Positions 43,895 through 53,692 are shown, numbered from the stretch's first letter. The stretch is DNA of 64,000 nucleotides from Rhodoferax ferrireducens (GCF_003347515.1 NZ_QEII01000315.1:186001-250000); one strand, 5' to 3'. Notes: generated from the sequence alone by a model not told the origin. A program made the numbers and translations.

Positions 43895-44986
43895 TTACCT
43901 TCCAGCGGCCGCGGTCGCGAGGGCGGCAAGTGTTTCATCGACGCGCGGCAATTGCAGTGTTTTCATCTGGGCTTGCACCTGCTGCAGCAAGGTCGCGGCA
44001 TTCTGGGTTTTTCGCGACGTCGCATCAAAGTACTTGTTGAGCGACATGGAGGCGGCCGCCAGATCTGCGCGCGACGACTCCAGTTGCCGGGCCAACAGGC
44101 CCAGGCGGGCGTTGAGCAGCTTGAGTTTGAAGTTCTCGCGCAGGAAAAAGGACTGCTCCGGCGACAGCAGGGCAGCTTCGGGCTGCTCGATGCGGCTGAC
44201 CCGTACCAGACTGCGCGCCTCGTCAAACACCAGTTGCAAACTGCGTTGCCACCAAATGGGCAGGCTCTCAAGACTCTGGCGCTTGACCAAACCGCCTCCC
44301 GTCGCCGGGGCCACCGCATTGGCCAGCACCAGCTCATCCGCCAGATGCACCAGTTCATCGAGTTTCACCAGCAGGCCGGGCGTATCGCTGACGGCGGCCG
44401 ATTTGATGCGGTCAATGTCCCGCGCAATCGCCCGTTGCAAAGGCGTCAGCCGGGGCTGCGCCGCGCGTACCACGCGTTGATCCGCACTTTTCAAAGCCGC
44501 CAACAGGGGTTCAACGCTGCCGGTGAGTTGCGCCTGCTGCTGCGCCAGACGCAGGGCCGATTCAATATCGACCACCAGGTTTTCGTCACGCGAACGCGAC
44601 AGGCTTTGCATCAGTTCTTCCAGCTGTGTTCGTTGCAGGGTGGCCTCGCTCAAACGCGCATCAAAAACAGCCACCCGTGCCGCCGTCTCGCGCGCCAACT
44701 CTTGCGCCTGCTTGGCCGTGGCACGCGCCTCCACCGACTGGACGCCGGTATCGGCACTCTGGCGTGCCAGCAATTCCTGAATCGACGAGAGCTTTTGCCA
44801 CAAAAGCCCACTGACCAGCAAGGCGGCCACCGCCACAGCGCCGAGGCTCAAGATGAGCCCGCGCGACACACTCTTTGGCGCGGCAGGTACGGCCTGGACG
44901 GACGCGGCCGCAGACAATGCGGGTTCCGCCAGAGGCGCATCCCCACCCGAGTGCTCAGGGGTTTCGGCGTTGAGATCGGCGTTCAT
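43895..44986 (-). CDS. hemX: HemX-like membrane protein
   Basis: A 363-aa protein: an acidic/Ala-rich N-terminus, one transmembrane helix (LILSLGAVAVAALLVSGLLW), and a long coiled-coil-forming periplasmic domain rich in Ala, Gln and Leu. It lacks the uroporphyrinogen methylase domain sometimes named with this family. It overlaps hemD by 4 nt (ATGA). Confidence 0.9.
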   Translation of the reverse strand: MNADLNAETPEHSGGDAPLAEPALSAAASVQAVPAAPKSVSRGLILSLGAVAVAALLVSGLLWQKLSSIQELLARQSADTGVQSVEARATAKQAQELARETAARVAVFDARLSEATLQRTQLEELMQSLSRSRDENLVVDIESALRLAQQQAQLTGSVEPLLAALKSADQRVVRAAQPRLTPLQRAIARDIDRIKSAAVSDTPGLLVKLDELVHLADELVLANAVAPATGGGLVKRQSLESLPIWWQRSLQLVFDEARSLVRVSRIEQPEAALLSPEQSFFLRENFKLKLLNARLGLLARQLESSRADLAAASMSLNKYFDATSRKTQNAATLLQQVQAQMKTLQLPRVDETLAALATAAAGR

Positions 44987-45792
44987 GGTTGGATTCTAAA
45001 GTGTTGGGACAGAGAGGCCACCACATCCGGCAACGTGGGGCGTGACTCACAAACAACACCAAAACCGGCCTTGAGGGCGGCGGCCGCGATACGCGGATGG
45101 GTTGCCAGTGCGCGCGCCAAAGCCCAGCTTTGGGCCGGCAGCCAGGCCCTCAGATTGGCGACCGCCTCCGAACTGCTGAACAGCCACACCGCCCCATCGG
45201 TGGCCGCCTGACACGCCAGCTCACGTTCATGCGCGCTGAAATCCGGCGCGCGGCGTTGATAGACCTCGACAAAATCAGCCCGGCCACCGGCCTGGGCCAC
45301 GCGCTGGGCGAACCATTCGCGCCCGGTGCCCTGCCTGCCACTCTCACTGCCCGCCGAATCACCGCCGCGCACGATCAGCACCCGACTCCCGGGCTGCACC
45401 TGCGCGCCCACCACCTGCCACAAGGCTTCAGAATCAAATTGACCGGCATCCAAGGCGGGCGCATCCAGACACGCCGATGCGACGCCCGCCTGCAGCAAGG
45501 CGCGGACCGTGCCGGGACCGGTCGCCCATGCTCTTGTTTTAATAGCTTCATGCGCACTGAATCCGGGGGCTAGGGGCGGTTTTGATGCATAAAAATGCTC
45601 AACGGCATTGCCGCTGACAAACATCACGCCCACATAGTCGGCCAGCTGCTGCCACGCCTGCGCCAGATCTGCAGGCTTGTCCACTGGTCCCACCTTGATC
45701 AGCGGCAAGGCCACGGCCTCCAGACCCAGCGCTGACAAATCACGCACCCACCGGTGTGCCTCGCGCTCAGGACGGGTAACGATGACCCGCAT
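44983..45792 (-). CDS. hemD: Uroporphyrinogen-III synthase with in-frame repeat
   Basis: Cyclises hydroxymethylbilane to uroporphyrinogen III. The 269-aa protein starts MRVIVTRPEREAHRWV and has VMFVSGNAVEHF, AWATGPGTVRALLQAGV and the second-domain motif WLFSSSEAVANL. A family B repeat (45533-45590) encodes about 18 residues (KPPLAPGFSAHEAIKTRA) between the first two motifs, at a loop of variable length in the family. The stop overlaps hemX. Confidence 0.93.
   Translation of the reverse strand: MRVIVTRPEREAHRWVRDLSALGLEAVALPLIKVGPVDKPADLAQAWQQLADYVGVMFVSGNAVEHFYASKPPLAPGFSAHEAIKTRAWATGPGTVRALLQAGVASACLDAPALDAGQFDSEALWQVVGAQVQPGSRVLIVRGGDSAGSESGRQGTGREWFAQRVAQAGGRADFVEVYQRRAPDFSAHERELACQAATDGAVWLFSSSEAVANLRAWLPAQSWALARALATHPRIAAAALKAGFGVVCESRPTLPDVVASLSQHFRIQP
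45533..45590 (+). repeat. Dispersed repeat family B copy inside hemD
   Basis: CTTGTTTTAATAGCTTCATG, CGCACTGAATCC, GGGGGCTAGGGGCGGTTTTG. It is translated in frame on the minus strand. This is a clear case of a repeat tolerated within a conserved enzyme. Confidence 0.8.
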
Positions 45793-45795
45793 GAC

Positions 45796-46749
45796 TCAGG
45801 ATTTGCCCTGGGGTTCGCCTGGTGCCAGAACTGAGCCGCCTTTGGCCAGCACACCGGCGCGCAAATCGGTCGCGACCCGCGTACCCAAGGCCGTGGCGCT
45901 GGCCAGGTCGGTGACAGGCGCGCTCATGCGCACACACACCAGCGCCAGCACACCGTCGGGGTCACCCCAGGCCGCATCCAGGGTCAGCGTATCACCGGCC
46001 AGCGTGGCAAACGCCGCCAGGGGCATGGAGCAACTCCCGCCCATGGCCCGGCTCACCGCCCGCTCAGCGGCCACCGCCAGCCATGTGGTGTGGTGGGCCA
46101 ATGGCGCCAGGGCGTCCATCAGATCCTGGCGATCGGTACGAATCTCAATGCCCAACGCGCCTTGCCCGGCGGCCGGCAGCATCACGCCCGGCTCGAAAAT
46201 CTCACGAATCCGATCGCCCAGGCCCAGGCGCTTGAGACCCGCCGCCGCCAGAACAATGGCGTCGTACAGCCCGTCATCAAGCTTGCGCAATCGTGTATCC
46301 AGGTTGCCACGTAAGGGCTCGATTTTGAGATCCGGGCGCAAGGCGCGCAACAAGGCCATGCGGCGCAGGCTGGAGGTACCCACCACGGCCCCCTGCGGCA
46401 GGCTGGCCAGATTTGCATAGCGGTTGGAAACAAAGGCATCGCGCGGATCTTCGCGTTCCATCACACACGCCAGACTGAAGCCCTCGGGCAGTTCCATGGG
46501 CACGTCTTTGAGCGAATGCACGGCCAGGTCGGCCCGGCCATCTTCCAGCGCCACTTCCAGTTCTTTCACGAACAGGCCCTTGCCGCCGACTTTGCTCAGG
46601 GAACGGTCCAGAATCTGGTCGCCCAAGGTGGTCATGCCCAGCAGGCTGACCTGGTGCCCACGCTGCTCCAATAAGGCCTTGACATGCTCGGCCTGCCACA
46701 GGGCCAGGCGGCTTTCTCGGGTTGCTATGGTGATCGTCAAATTGCTCAT
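45796..46749 (-). CDS. hemC: Hydroxymethylbilane synthase
   Basis: Polymerises four porphobilinogens to hydroxymethylbilane using a dipyrromethane cofactor. The 317-aa protein has IATRESRLALWQA, HSLKDVPMELPEG, and the cofactor Cys in MGGSCSMPLAA (about C240). The start MSNLTITI is divergent from ppc with a 102-bp shared gap. It is first in the hemC-hemD-hemX-hemY operon. Confidence 0.97.
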   Translation of the reverse strand: MSNLTITIATRESRLALWQAEHVKALLEQRGHQVSLLGMTTLGDQILDRSLSKVGGKGLFVKELEVALEDGRADLAVHSLKDVPMELPEGFSLACVMEREDPRDAFVSNRYANLASLPQGAVVGTSSLRRMALLRALRPDLKIEPLRGNLDTRLRKLDDGLYDAIVLAAAGLKRLGLGDRIREIFEPGVMLPAAGQGALGIEIRTDRQDLMDALAPLAHHTTWLAVAAERAVSRAMGGSCSMPLAAFATLAGDTLTLDAAWGDPDGVLALVCVRMSAPVTDLASATALGTRVATDLRAGVLAKGGSVLAPGEPQGKS

Positions 46750-46851
46750 ACGCGGGGACTCAAGGCCGTAACCTATTTGTAATCATGGGGTAGCCGGGGA
46801 TGCTAGCATGGCCGGCGTCGCAGCTGCTCGCAACCCCCTCATAAGAACGCC

Positions 46852-49698
46852 ATGACCCAAGCTCCAAAATCCGCGCCGCCCGGGCGCACCAAAGACAACG
46901 AACGCCCGCTGGTGGAGGACATCCGTCTGCTGGGCCGCATTCTGGGCGATGTCATCCGCGAGCAGGAAGGCGTGGCGGCCTTCGAGTTGATCGAGCAAAT
47001 CCGCAAGCTGTCGGTGGCGTTTCGCCGCGACGCGGACCACGAAGCTGACAAGGCGCTCAAAAAACTGCTCAAGGGCCTGAGCGGCGACCAGACGGTGAGC
47101 GTGATTCGCGCCTTCACCTATTTCAGCCACCTGGCCAATCTGGCCGAAGACCGCCATCACATCCGCCGCCGCGCCATCCACGAGCGCGCGGGCGACACCC
47201 AGGAAGGCAGCATTGAAGTGGCACTGGCGCGCTTGCGCTGGGCCGGCATTGCCCCCAAGACAATTTCAGACACGCTGGCCACCAGCTTTGTCTCACCCGT
47301 GCTCACGGCCCACCCGACCGAGGTGCAGCGCAAAAGCATCCTGGACGCCGAGCGCGACATCGCCCAATTGCTGACGGCCCGCGACGACATCAAGGTCAAG
47401 GCCGCCAGCGTGAATGCCAACAAGGACGCCCTGACCCCGCGCGAACTCAGCGCCAACGAAGGACAGATGCGCGCCCGCGTGCTGCAGCTCTGGCAAACCC
47501 GGCTCCTGCGCTTCACCAAACTCACGGTGGCCGACGAGGTCGAGAACGCCTTGAGCTATTACGAATCGACCTTTTTGCGCGAAATCCCCAAGCTCTATGC
47601 CGACCTGGAGCGCGAGCTGGGCCAGCACCCGGTGCACAGCTTTTTGCGCATGGGCCAGTGGATTGGCGGCGACCGCGACGGCAATCCCAACGTGAACGCG
47701 CAAACACTGATGCACGCGCTGCGCCGCCAGGCGGACGTGGCGCTGCGCCACTACCTGACCGAAGTGCACTACTTGGGCGGCGAACTCTCCCTCTCGGCCA
47801 TGCTGGTGGACTGCCTGCCCGCCATGCAGGCGCTGGCCGACCGCTCGCCCGACACCAACGAGCACCGCAAGGACGAACCCTACCGGCGCGCCCTGATTGG
47901 CATCTATGCCCGACTGGCCGCCGTCCTCAAGGAACTGACCGGCGGCGACGCCGCACGCCATGCGGTTGCCCCCCAAAACCCCTACCAAACCGCCGAGGAA
48001 TTCCTGGCCGATCTGCGCACCATCGAGGCCTCGCTGCTGGCGCAGCATGGTGCGGCGCTGGTGGCGCAACGGCTGCACCCGCTGATTCGGGCGGTCGAGG
48101 TGTTTGGCTTTCACCTGGCCACCGTGGACTTGCGCCAGAGTTCGGACAAACACGAAGCGGTCGTCGCCGAGTTGCTGGCCGTGGCGCGCCTGGAACCAGG
48201 CTACGCGCAGCTCGATGAACTGGCCAAACGCAGCCTGCTGGTCGGTCTGCTGAACGATGCCCGCCCCTTGCGCGTGATGGGCAATGTGTACTCAGAGCAC
48301 ACCCAGAGTGAACTCGCCATTTTCGAGACCGCCAAGGTCATGCGCGAGCGCTATGGGGCGCAAGCCATCCGCCATTACATCATCAGCCACACCGAGACCG
48401 TGAGCGACTTGCTTGAAGTTCTCTTGCTGCAAAAAGAAGTGGGCCTGATGCGCGGCACGCTGGATGCCCAAGCCACTTGCGACCTGATCGTGGTGCCGCT
48501 GTTCGAAACCATCGAAGACCTGCGCAACGCGGCGCCCATCATGCGCGAGTTCTACGCCCTGCCCGGCATCACGCAGCTGGTTCGGCGCAGTGGCGCCGAA
48601 CAGGACATCATGCTGGGCTACTCCGACAGCAACAAGGACGGCGGCATCTTTACCAGCAACTGGGAGCTGTACCGGGCCGAGATTGCCCTGGTGGAGCTGT
48701 TTGACCAGCTCGCCCGGGACAGCCAGGGCGCCCGCGCCATTCAACTGCGCATGTTCCACGGCCGCGGCGGCACGGTCGGCCGGGGCGGCGGCCCGAGCTA
48801 CCAGGCCATCCTGGCGCAACCTCCCGGCACGGTGCGCGGACAGATTCGCCTGACCGAACAGGGCGAAGTCATCGGCTCCAAATACGCCAACCCCGAGATC
48901 GGCCGGCGCAACCTGGAAACCCTGGTCGCCGCCACGCTGGAGGCCACGCTGCTGCAACCCACCAAATCGGCGACCAAGCCCTTCTTGCTGGCCGCCGCCG
49001 AGCTGTCGCAAAACAGCATGGCCGCCTACCGCAAGCTGGTGTACGAGACCCCCGGCTTCACCGAGTACTTTTTTGATTCAACGCCGATCCGCGAGATCGC
49101 CGAACTCAATATCGGCTCGCGTCCGGCCTCGCGCAAGCCATCGCAAAAAATTGAAGACCTGCGCGCCATTCCCTGGGGCTTCAGCTGGGGTCAGTGCCGC
49201 CTGACGCTGCCCGGCTGGTACGGCTTTGGTTCGGCGATAGAGCTGTTCCTGAGCCAGGACGGCGCCCCGTCAGCCAAAACTGCGCACAAGGACAAACTGG
49301 CCCTGCTGCAACAGATGTACAAGCAATGGCCTTTCTTCAAGACACTGCTCTCCAACATGGACATGGTGATGGCCAAAAGCGATCTGGCGCTGGCCTCGCG
49401 TTATTCTGAATTGGTGAGTGACGCCCGCCTGCGCAAAAAGATCTTCACGGCCATCGAGTTGGAGTGGCACCGCACCACCAGCGCCCTCGCCATGATCACC
49501 GGCGACAAGCAGCGGCTGGCCAACAACGCGGCCCTGCAACGCTCCATCCGCCACCGTTTTCCCTACATCGATCCCCTGCATCACCTGCAGGTGGAACTGG
49601 TGCGGCGCTACCGGGCCGGTCAGACGGATGAGCGCGTGCAGCGCGGCATCCACATCTCGATCAACGGGATTGCGGCAGGGCTACGGAATACGGGTTAG
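46852..49698 (+). CDS. ppc: Phosphoenolpyruvate carboxylase
   Basis: Carboxylates PEP to oxaloacetate to feed the TCA cycle. The 948-aa protein has the catalytic VLTAHPTEVQRKSI, IGGDRDGNPNV, GYSDSNKDGGIFTSNWELY, the FHGRGGTVGRGGGP loop and the C-terminal RNTG. It is divergent from hemC and its 3' end overlaps the convergent LytTR gene by 38 nt. Confidence 0.97.
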   Translation: MTQAPKSAPPGRTKDNERPLVEDIRLLGRILGDVIREQEGVAAFELIEQIRKLSVAFRRDADHEADKALKKLLKGLSGDQTVSVIRAFTYFSHLANLAEDRHHIRRRAIHERAGDTQEGSIEVALARLRWAGIAPKTISDTLATSFVSPVLTAHPTEVQRKSILDAERDIAQLLTARDDIKVKAASVNANKDALTPRELSANEGQMRARVLQLWQTRLLRFTKLTVADEVENALSYYESTFLREIPKLYADLERELGQHPVHSFLRMGQWIGGDRDGNPNVNAQTLMHALRRQADVALRHYLTEVHYLGGELSLSAMLVDCLPAMQALADRSPDTNEHRKDEPYRRALIGIYARLAAVLKELTGGDAARHAVAPQNPYQTAEEFLADLRTIEASLLAQHGAALVAQRLHPLIRAVEVFGFHLATVDLRQSSDKHEAVVAELLAVARLEPGYAQLDELAKRSLLVGLLNDARPLRVMGNVYSEHTQSELAIFETAKVMRERYGAQAIRHYIISHTETVSDLLEVLLLQKEVGLMRGTLDAQATCDLIVVPLFETIEDLRNAAPIMREFYALPGITQLVRRSGAEQDIMLGYSDSNKDGGIFTSNWELYRAEIALVELFDQLARDSQGARAIQLRMFHGRGGTVGRGGGPSYQAILAQPPGTVRGQIRLTEQGEVIGSKYANPEIGRRNLETLVAATLEATLLQPTKSATKPFLLAAAELSQNSMAAYRKLVYETPGFTEYFFDSTPIREIAELNIGSRPASRKPSQKIEDLRAIPWGFSWGQCRLTLPGWYGFGSAIELFLSQDGAPSAKTAHKDKLALLQQMYKQWPFFKTLLSNMDMVMAKSDLALASRYSELVSDARLRKKIFTAIELEWHRTTSALAMITGDKQRLANNAALQRSIRHRFPYIDPLHHLQVELVRRYRAGQTDERVQRGIHISINGIAAGLRNTG

Positions 49699-50431
49699 CC
49701 ACCACCTCGCGCACCGCCGCCAGCTGCCGTCGCGACACGAAAAGCAATTCATCAATGCCATCGAGTCGCACGGCCCAGCCCTCGCCCTCCTCCGCGTCAT
49801 AGTGCTTCTCCAGCGCGCGCACGGCGCGCCGGGCGATCAGGGCGTTGCGGTGAATGCGCATGAAGCGCGGCCTGAACTTCTCCTCCAGCTCACTCAAGGA
49901 GCCCTCCAGGATGTAGCTTTTGGTCTTCGTGCGCACGGTGATGTATTTCAGTTCGGCCTTGAGGTACAGGACTTGGGTCAGCGCCACCCGTTCGGTCCGG
50001 CCACGGTCCTGAATAATCAACACTTCTTCAGGCAGATTAACCTCTAGCCCCCGTGTTGATTGCGCTAGCCGCTCCACTTTTTGTAGCGCCGCCTGCAATC
50101 GCTCCAGCCGCACCGGTTTGGTCAGGTAATCCACCGCTTCCAATTCGAAGGCATGCACGGCATGTTCGGCATAGGCCGTCACAAACACCACGGCGGGCGG
50201 ATGGGGCAGTGCGCGCAGGGTCCGGGCCAGGGTCAGGCCGTCCGCGCCGGGCATGTGAATATCGATCAGCGCCACATCCACCGCTTGTCGTTGCAGCCAC
50301 TCCACGGCCTGCGTGGCATTGGCGGCCTCGGCCTCGACGCTGGCCGCAGGCGCCGTGCAGTCCCCCAGCAGGGTGCGCAGCCGCGCGCGCGCCAAGGCTT
50401 CATCGTCGACGATCAATACTTTCAAAGACAT
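49661..50431 (-). CDS. LytTR-family response regulator
   Basis: A 256-aa regulator with an N-terminal receiver domain (KVLIVDDEALARARL; phosphoacceptor Asp about 57 in ALIDIHMPGADG; K of YLTKPVRLERL) and a C-terminal LytTR DNA-binding domain (LYLKAELKYITVRTKTKSYILEGSLSELEEKF). A family B repeat encodes most of the linker (LQKVERLAQSTRGLEV). It is AlgR-like, and pairs with the kinase 31 nt upstream. The start at 50431 has GGAAGG upstream. Confidence 0.92.
   Translation of the reverse strand: MSLKVLIVDDEALARARLRTLLGDCTAPAASVEAEAANATQAVEWLQRQAVDVALIDIHMPGADGLTLARTLRALPHPPAVVFVTAYAEHAVHAFELEAVDYLTKPVRLERLQAALQKVERLAQSTRGLEVNLPEEVLIIQDRGRTERVALTQVLYLKAELKYITVRTKTKSYILEGSLSELEEKFRPRFMRIHRNALIARRAVRALEKHYDAEEGEGWAVRLDGIDELLFVSRRQLAAVREVVANPYSVALPQSR
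50041..50087 (-). repeat. Dispersed repeat family B copy inside the LytTR regulator
   Basis: CCTCTAGCCCCCGTG, TTGATTGCGCTAGCC, GCTCCACTTTTTGTAGC in reverse orientation, translated as the interdomain linker. Confidence 0.75.
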
Positions 50432-50462
50432 GGCGCACCTTCCATGATTATTTTTTCGATGT

Positions 50463-51512
50463 TCACGCCGGCACCTGGATGCGGACCTGAAAAACCCCGT
50501 CCTTGAGGCCACTCTGGAACTGGCCCTGCACATCGTGCAGCAGGTTCAGCCGGTCCCGCACGTTCATCAGCGCCAGCCCATTCCCGCGCTCGCCATGGCC
50601 CGCCGGCACGGTGTTGGTGACCTTGATGAGGACAGTCGATCCTCGCCGTTGCGTGGAGATCCTGATTTGCGCACCGTCAGCACTCGGCTCCACCCCATGC
50701 CGGACCGCGTTTTCCACCAGCGGCTGCAACAGCAGGGGCGGCAGTCTGGCCACCGCAGCATTCGGGTCCAACGCCCACTCCACCTGGATGCGATCGCCAA
50801 ACCGCACCGCCTCAATCGCCAGATAGCGCTGCGCCAGGGCAATTTCCTCGGCCAGAGTGACAGACTCGCCCTGCTCCATCAGCGCATGGCGAAACAGATC
50901 ACTCAAATCTTCCAGCAGCGCCTCGGCCTTGGCGGGCTCGGCGCGCACCAGGGCGATGGCGCTGTTGAGCGTGTTGAACAAAAAATGCGGGCGAATGCGC
51001 GCTTGCAGCTCACTCAGACGCGCCGCCGTGGCCGCCGGCGTTTTGCCCTTGGCCCGCAACACCAGCGCGGCGACCAGCGCTGCTGACAACAAGGCGCCAC
51101 TGAAAGCACTGGCCAGCCAGGGCGACGGCTCCAACAAGCCCACCATGGACAACACGCCGCAGCCATACAGGCCCGCAACGGCGCCCAGGGCCACGCCCGC
51201 CGCCTGCTGGGCGACCGAGTTCAGCCGCGCCAACACCTTTTTGAGGCTGCAGGCCGAGATCAGCCACACCAGCGTGGCGGGCAGAGCGCCCCCGGTGAGC
51301 AGGGACAGGCGGGTCAACCAGTCAAAGAAGGTGGATGCGCCAAACATGGCACCGACCGCCACCACCAGTTCGACAAACAGCACCGCCCGCAACACCACGC
51401 CCACCTGGCAGGCGTCGAACACCAGCACGCGTGCGGGTGGCGCCGACACGGGTGAATCAGGCGGATTGGGCGCCAGTTCCTGGAAGCCCGATAAAATTTG
51501 GGAGTCTTTCAT
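50463..51512 (-). CDS. LytS/AlgZ-type sensor histidine kinase
   Basis: A 349-aa membrane kinase. N-terminal: about four transmembrane helices (residues 40-150), no periplasmic sensor domain. Then a His_kinase domain with RIRPHFLFNTLNSA (phospho-His about 176) and a HATPase region with LLLQPLVENAVRHGVE and GNGLALMNVRDRL. It likely phosphorylates the adjacent LytTR regulator. It is similar to AlgZ/FimS, which in relatives control alginate or type IV pili. Confidence 0.9.
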   Translation of the reverse strand: MKDSQILSGFQELAPNPPDSPVSAPPARVLVFDACQVGVVLRAVLFVELVVAVGAMFGASTFFDWLTRLSLLTGGALPATLVWLISACSLKKVLARLNSVAQQAAGVALGAVAGLYGCGVLSMVGLLEPSPWLASAFSGALLSAALVAALVLRAKGKTPAATAARLSELQARIRPHFLFNTLNSAIALVRAEPAKAEALLEDLSDLFRHALMEQGESVTLAEEIALAQRYLAIEAVRFGDRIQVEWALDPNAAVARLPPLLLQPLVENAVRHGVEPSADGAQIRISTQRRGSTVLIKVTNTVPAGHGERGNGLALMNVRDRLNLLHDVQGQFQSGLKDGVFQVRIQVPA

Positions 51513-51624
51513 TCAACAGTGGGGCTCATATTCGACTTAGGTTCGATTCAGGCCCGATTATTGATGATCCGTTACCCCAACCCCCAACTCTTGGCCCGGC
51601 CTTCGTAAGCCGACACCTATTTCC

Positions 51625-53076
51625 ATGCCACACAACCAATTCGACAAAAAATCAGAAGCCTGGTCTGCCCTCTTCTCCGAGCCCATGAGCGATCTGGTCA
51701 AGCGCTACACCTCCAGCGTGTTTTTTGACAAGCGGCTGTGGCAGGCCGACATCGCAGGCTCCCTGGCCCATGCCGAAATGCTGGCGGCGCAGAGAATCAT
51801 CACGGGCGAGGACCACAGCGCAATACAGACCGGCATGGCCACGATTGCCGCCGAGATCGAATCCGGCGCCTTCGAGTGGAAGCTTGATCTGGAAGACGTG
51901 CACCTCAACATCGAAGCCCGCCTGACGCAGCTGGTCGGCATTGCCGGCAAACGCCTGCACACCGGCCGCTCGCGCAACGACCAGGTCGCCACCGACGTAC
52001 GCCTGTGGCTGCGCGGCGAGATTGACCTGATCAGCGGTCTGCTGACCGACCTGCAAAAAGCACTGATCGAAGTGGCCGAGAAAAATGTCGAAGTCATCCT
52101 GCCCGGCTTTACCCATCTGCAGGTGGCGCAACCCATCAGCTTTGGCCACCACATGCTGGCCTATGTCGAAATGTTCAGCCGCGACGCCGAGCGCATGGGC
52201 GAGGTGCGCCGCCGCACCAACCGCCTGCCGCTGGGCGCCGCCGCGCTGGCAGGCACCAGCTACCCGCTGGACCGCGAACGGGTCGCCAAAACGCTGGGCA
52301 TGGTCGATGACAAAGGCCATCCCCAGGTCTGCCAGAACTCGCTGGACGCGGTGAGCGACCGCGACTTCGCCATCGAATTCACCGCCGCCGCCTCGTTGTG
52401 CATGGTGCACATCAGCCGCTTCAGCGAAGAACTGATTTTGTGGATGAGCCAGAACTTCGGCTTCATCCAGATCGCCGACCGTTTCACCACCGGCAGTTCC
52501 ATCATGCCGCAGAAGAAAAACCCCGACGTGCCCGAGCTGGCGCGCGGCAAGACCGGCCGCGTGGTCGGCCATCTGATGGGCCTGATCACCCTGATGAAGG
52601 GCCAGCCGCTGGCCTACAACAAGGACAACCAGGAAGACAAGGAGCCGCTGTTCGACACGGTGGACACGCTCAAGGACACCTTGCGCATCTTCGCCGAGAT
52701 GGTCGGCGGCCAGCTCAACCCGGCCACCGGCGTCAAGGAAGGCGGCATCAACGTCAAACCCGAAGCCATGGAACGCGCCGCCCTCAAAGGCTACGCCACC
52801 GCCACCGATCTGGCGGACTACCTGGTGAAGAAAGGCCTGCCCTTCCGTGACGCGCACGAGACGGTGGCGCACGCCGTGAAAGCCGCCATCTCGCATCAGG
52901 TCGATCTGTCGGAATTGCCGCTGGCCGTGTTGCAGCAGTTCAACCCGAACATTGAAAAAGACGTGTACGAGGTGCTGTCCTTGCGCGGCTCGCTCAATGC
53001 ACGCGACATCCTGGGCGGTACGGCGCCAAATCAGGTGCGCACGCAGATTGCGCGACATTTGAAGCGGCTGGGCTGA
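51625..53076 (+). CDS. argH: Argininosuccinate lyase
   Basis: Last step of arginine synthesis, argininosuccinate to arginine and fumarate. The 483-aa protein has the family signature GSSIMPQKKNPDVPELARGK and HTGRSRNDQVATDVRLW. It is divergent from the kinase; a 112-bp gap holds the promoter. Confidence 0.97.
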   Translation: MPHNQFDKKSEAWSALFSEPMSDLVKRYTSSVFFDKRLWQADIAGSLAHAEMLAAQRIITGEDHSAIQTGMATIAAEIESGAFEWKLDLEDVHLNIEARLTQLVGIAGKRLHTGRSRNDQVATDVRLWLRGEIDLISGLLTDLQKALIEVAEKNVEVILPGFTHLQVAQPISFGHHMLAYVEMFSRDAERMGEVRRRTNRLPLGAAALAGTSYPLDRERVAKTLGMVDDKGHPQVCQNSLDAVSDRDFAIEFTAAASLCMVHISRFSEELILWMSQNFGFIQIADRFTTGSSIMPQKKNPDVPELARGKTGRVVGHLMGLITLMKGQPLAYNKDNQEDKEPLFDTVDTLKDTLRIFAEMVGGQLNPATGVKEGGINVKPEAMERAALKGYATATDLADYLVKKGLPFRDAHETVAHAVKAAISHQVDLSELPLAVLQQFNPNIEKDVYEVLSLRGSLNARDILGGTAPNQVRTQIARHLKRLG

Positions 53077-53110
53077 GGCGCTTGGCTGGAGCCATTGGAG
53101 AACACTTTAA

Positions 53111-53170
53111 CTACTATTAATTAAATAGCTACTTGCGCAGAGAGCACGAGGGCTGGAGGCCAAAATAGCT
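53111..53170 (+). repeat. Dispersed repeat family B copy downstream of argH
   Basis: CTACTATTAATTAAATAGCT, ACTTGCGCAGAGAGCACGAG, GGCTGGAGGCCAAAATAGC. It is forward orientation and marks the boundary between argH and the accessory genes. Confidence 0.8.
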
Positions 53171-53218
53171 TATAAACAGCCCTAACCCAGCCCGGATCGA
53201 CATGACTTGAGCCGCCAC

Positions 53219-53692
53219 ATGACTACCCGTATCCGCATTGCCACGCCCGAAGACGCCGACGCCGCATGTGAGGTGGTTCACCGCTCCATCTCCGAATGTT
53301 GCGCCGCCGATCACCACAACGATCCGGCTTTGGTGCAAGCATGGCTCCACAACAAGACACCCGCGAATGTTCGAGCATGGCTCAACCAGCAAGACGCGTT
53401 TTCAGTGGTAGCTGAGGCCGAAGGCGTCGTTGTGGGGTTCGCAATGTCGTTACGTGACGAAGTCATGCTCTGCTACCTTATTCCTGAAGTTCGTTTCACG
53501 GGCGCCGGCAAGTCAATGCTTCACGCCATGGAGGCCCACGCAACACAGGCAGGTTTCACCAGCTTGCGGTTGGAAAGTACTCGCACCGCCCAAGCGTTCT
53601 ATGGTCGCAATGGTTTTTCGTTGTCAGCACCCGCCATCGTCGCGTTCGGTATGGAAGGCCAACCCATGGCGAAAACGATAGCGGCTCACTGA
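53219..53692 (+). CDS. GNAT-family N-acetyltransferase
   Basis: A 157-aa acetyltransferase: IRIATPEDADAACEVVHRSI at the N-terminus, FSVVAEAEGVVVGFAM, and the acetyl-CoA region EVRFTGAGKSMLHAMEAHATQAG. The canonical Q/RxxGxG/A loop appears as RFTGAGKS. The C-terminus has RTAQAFYGRNGF. The substrate is unknown. I used the ATG at 53219; a TTG 12 nt earlier is open too. Confidence 0.82.
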   Translation: MTTRIRIATPEDADAACEVVHRSISECCAADHHNDPALVQAWLHNKTPANVRAWLNQQDAFSVVAEAEGVVVGFAMSLRDEVMLCYLIPEVRFTGAGKSMLHAMEAHATQAGFTSLRLESTRTAQAFYGRNGFSLSAPAIVAFGMEGQPMAKTIAAH

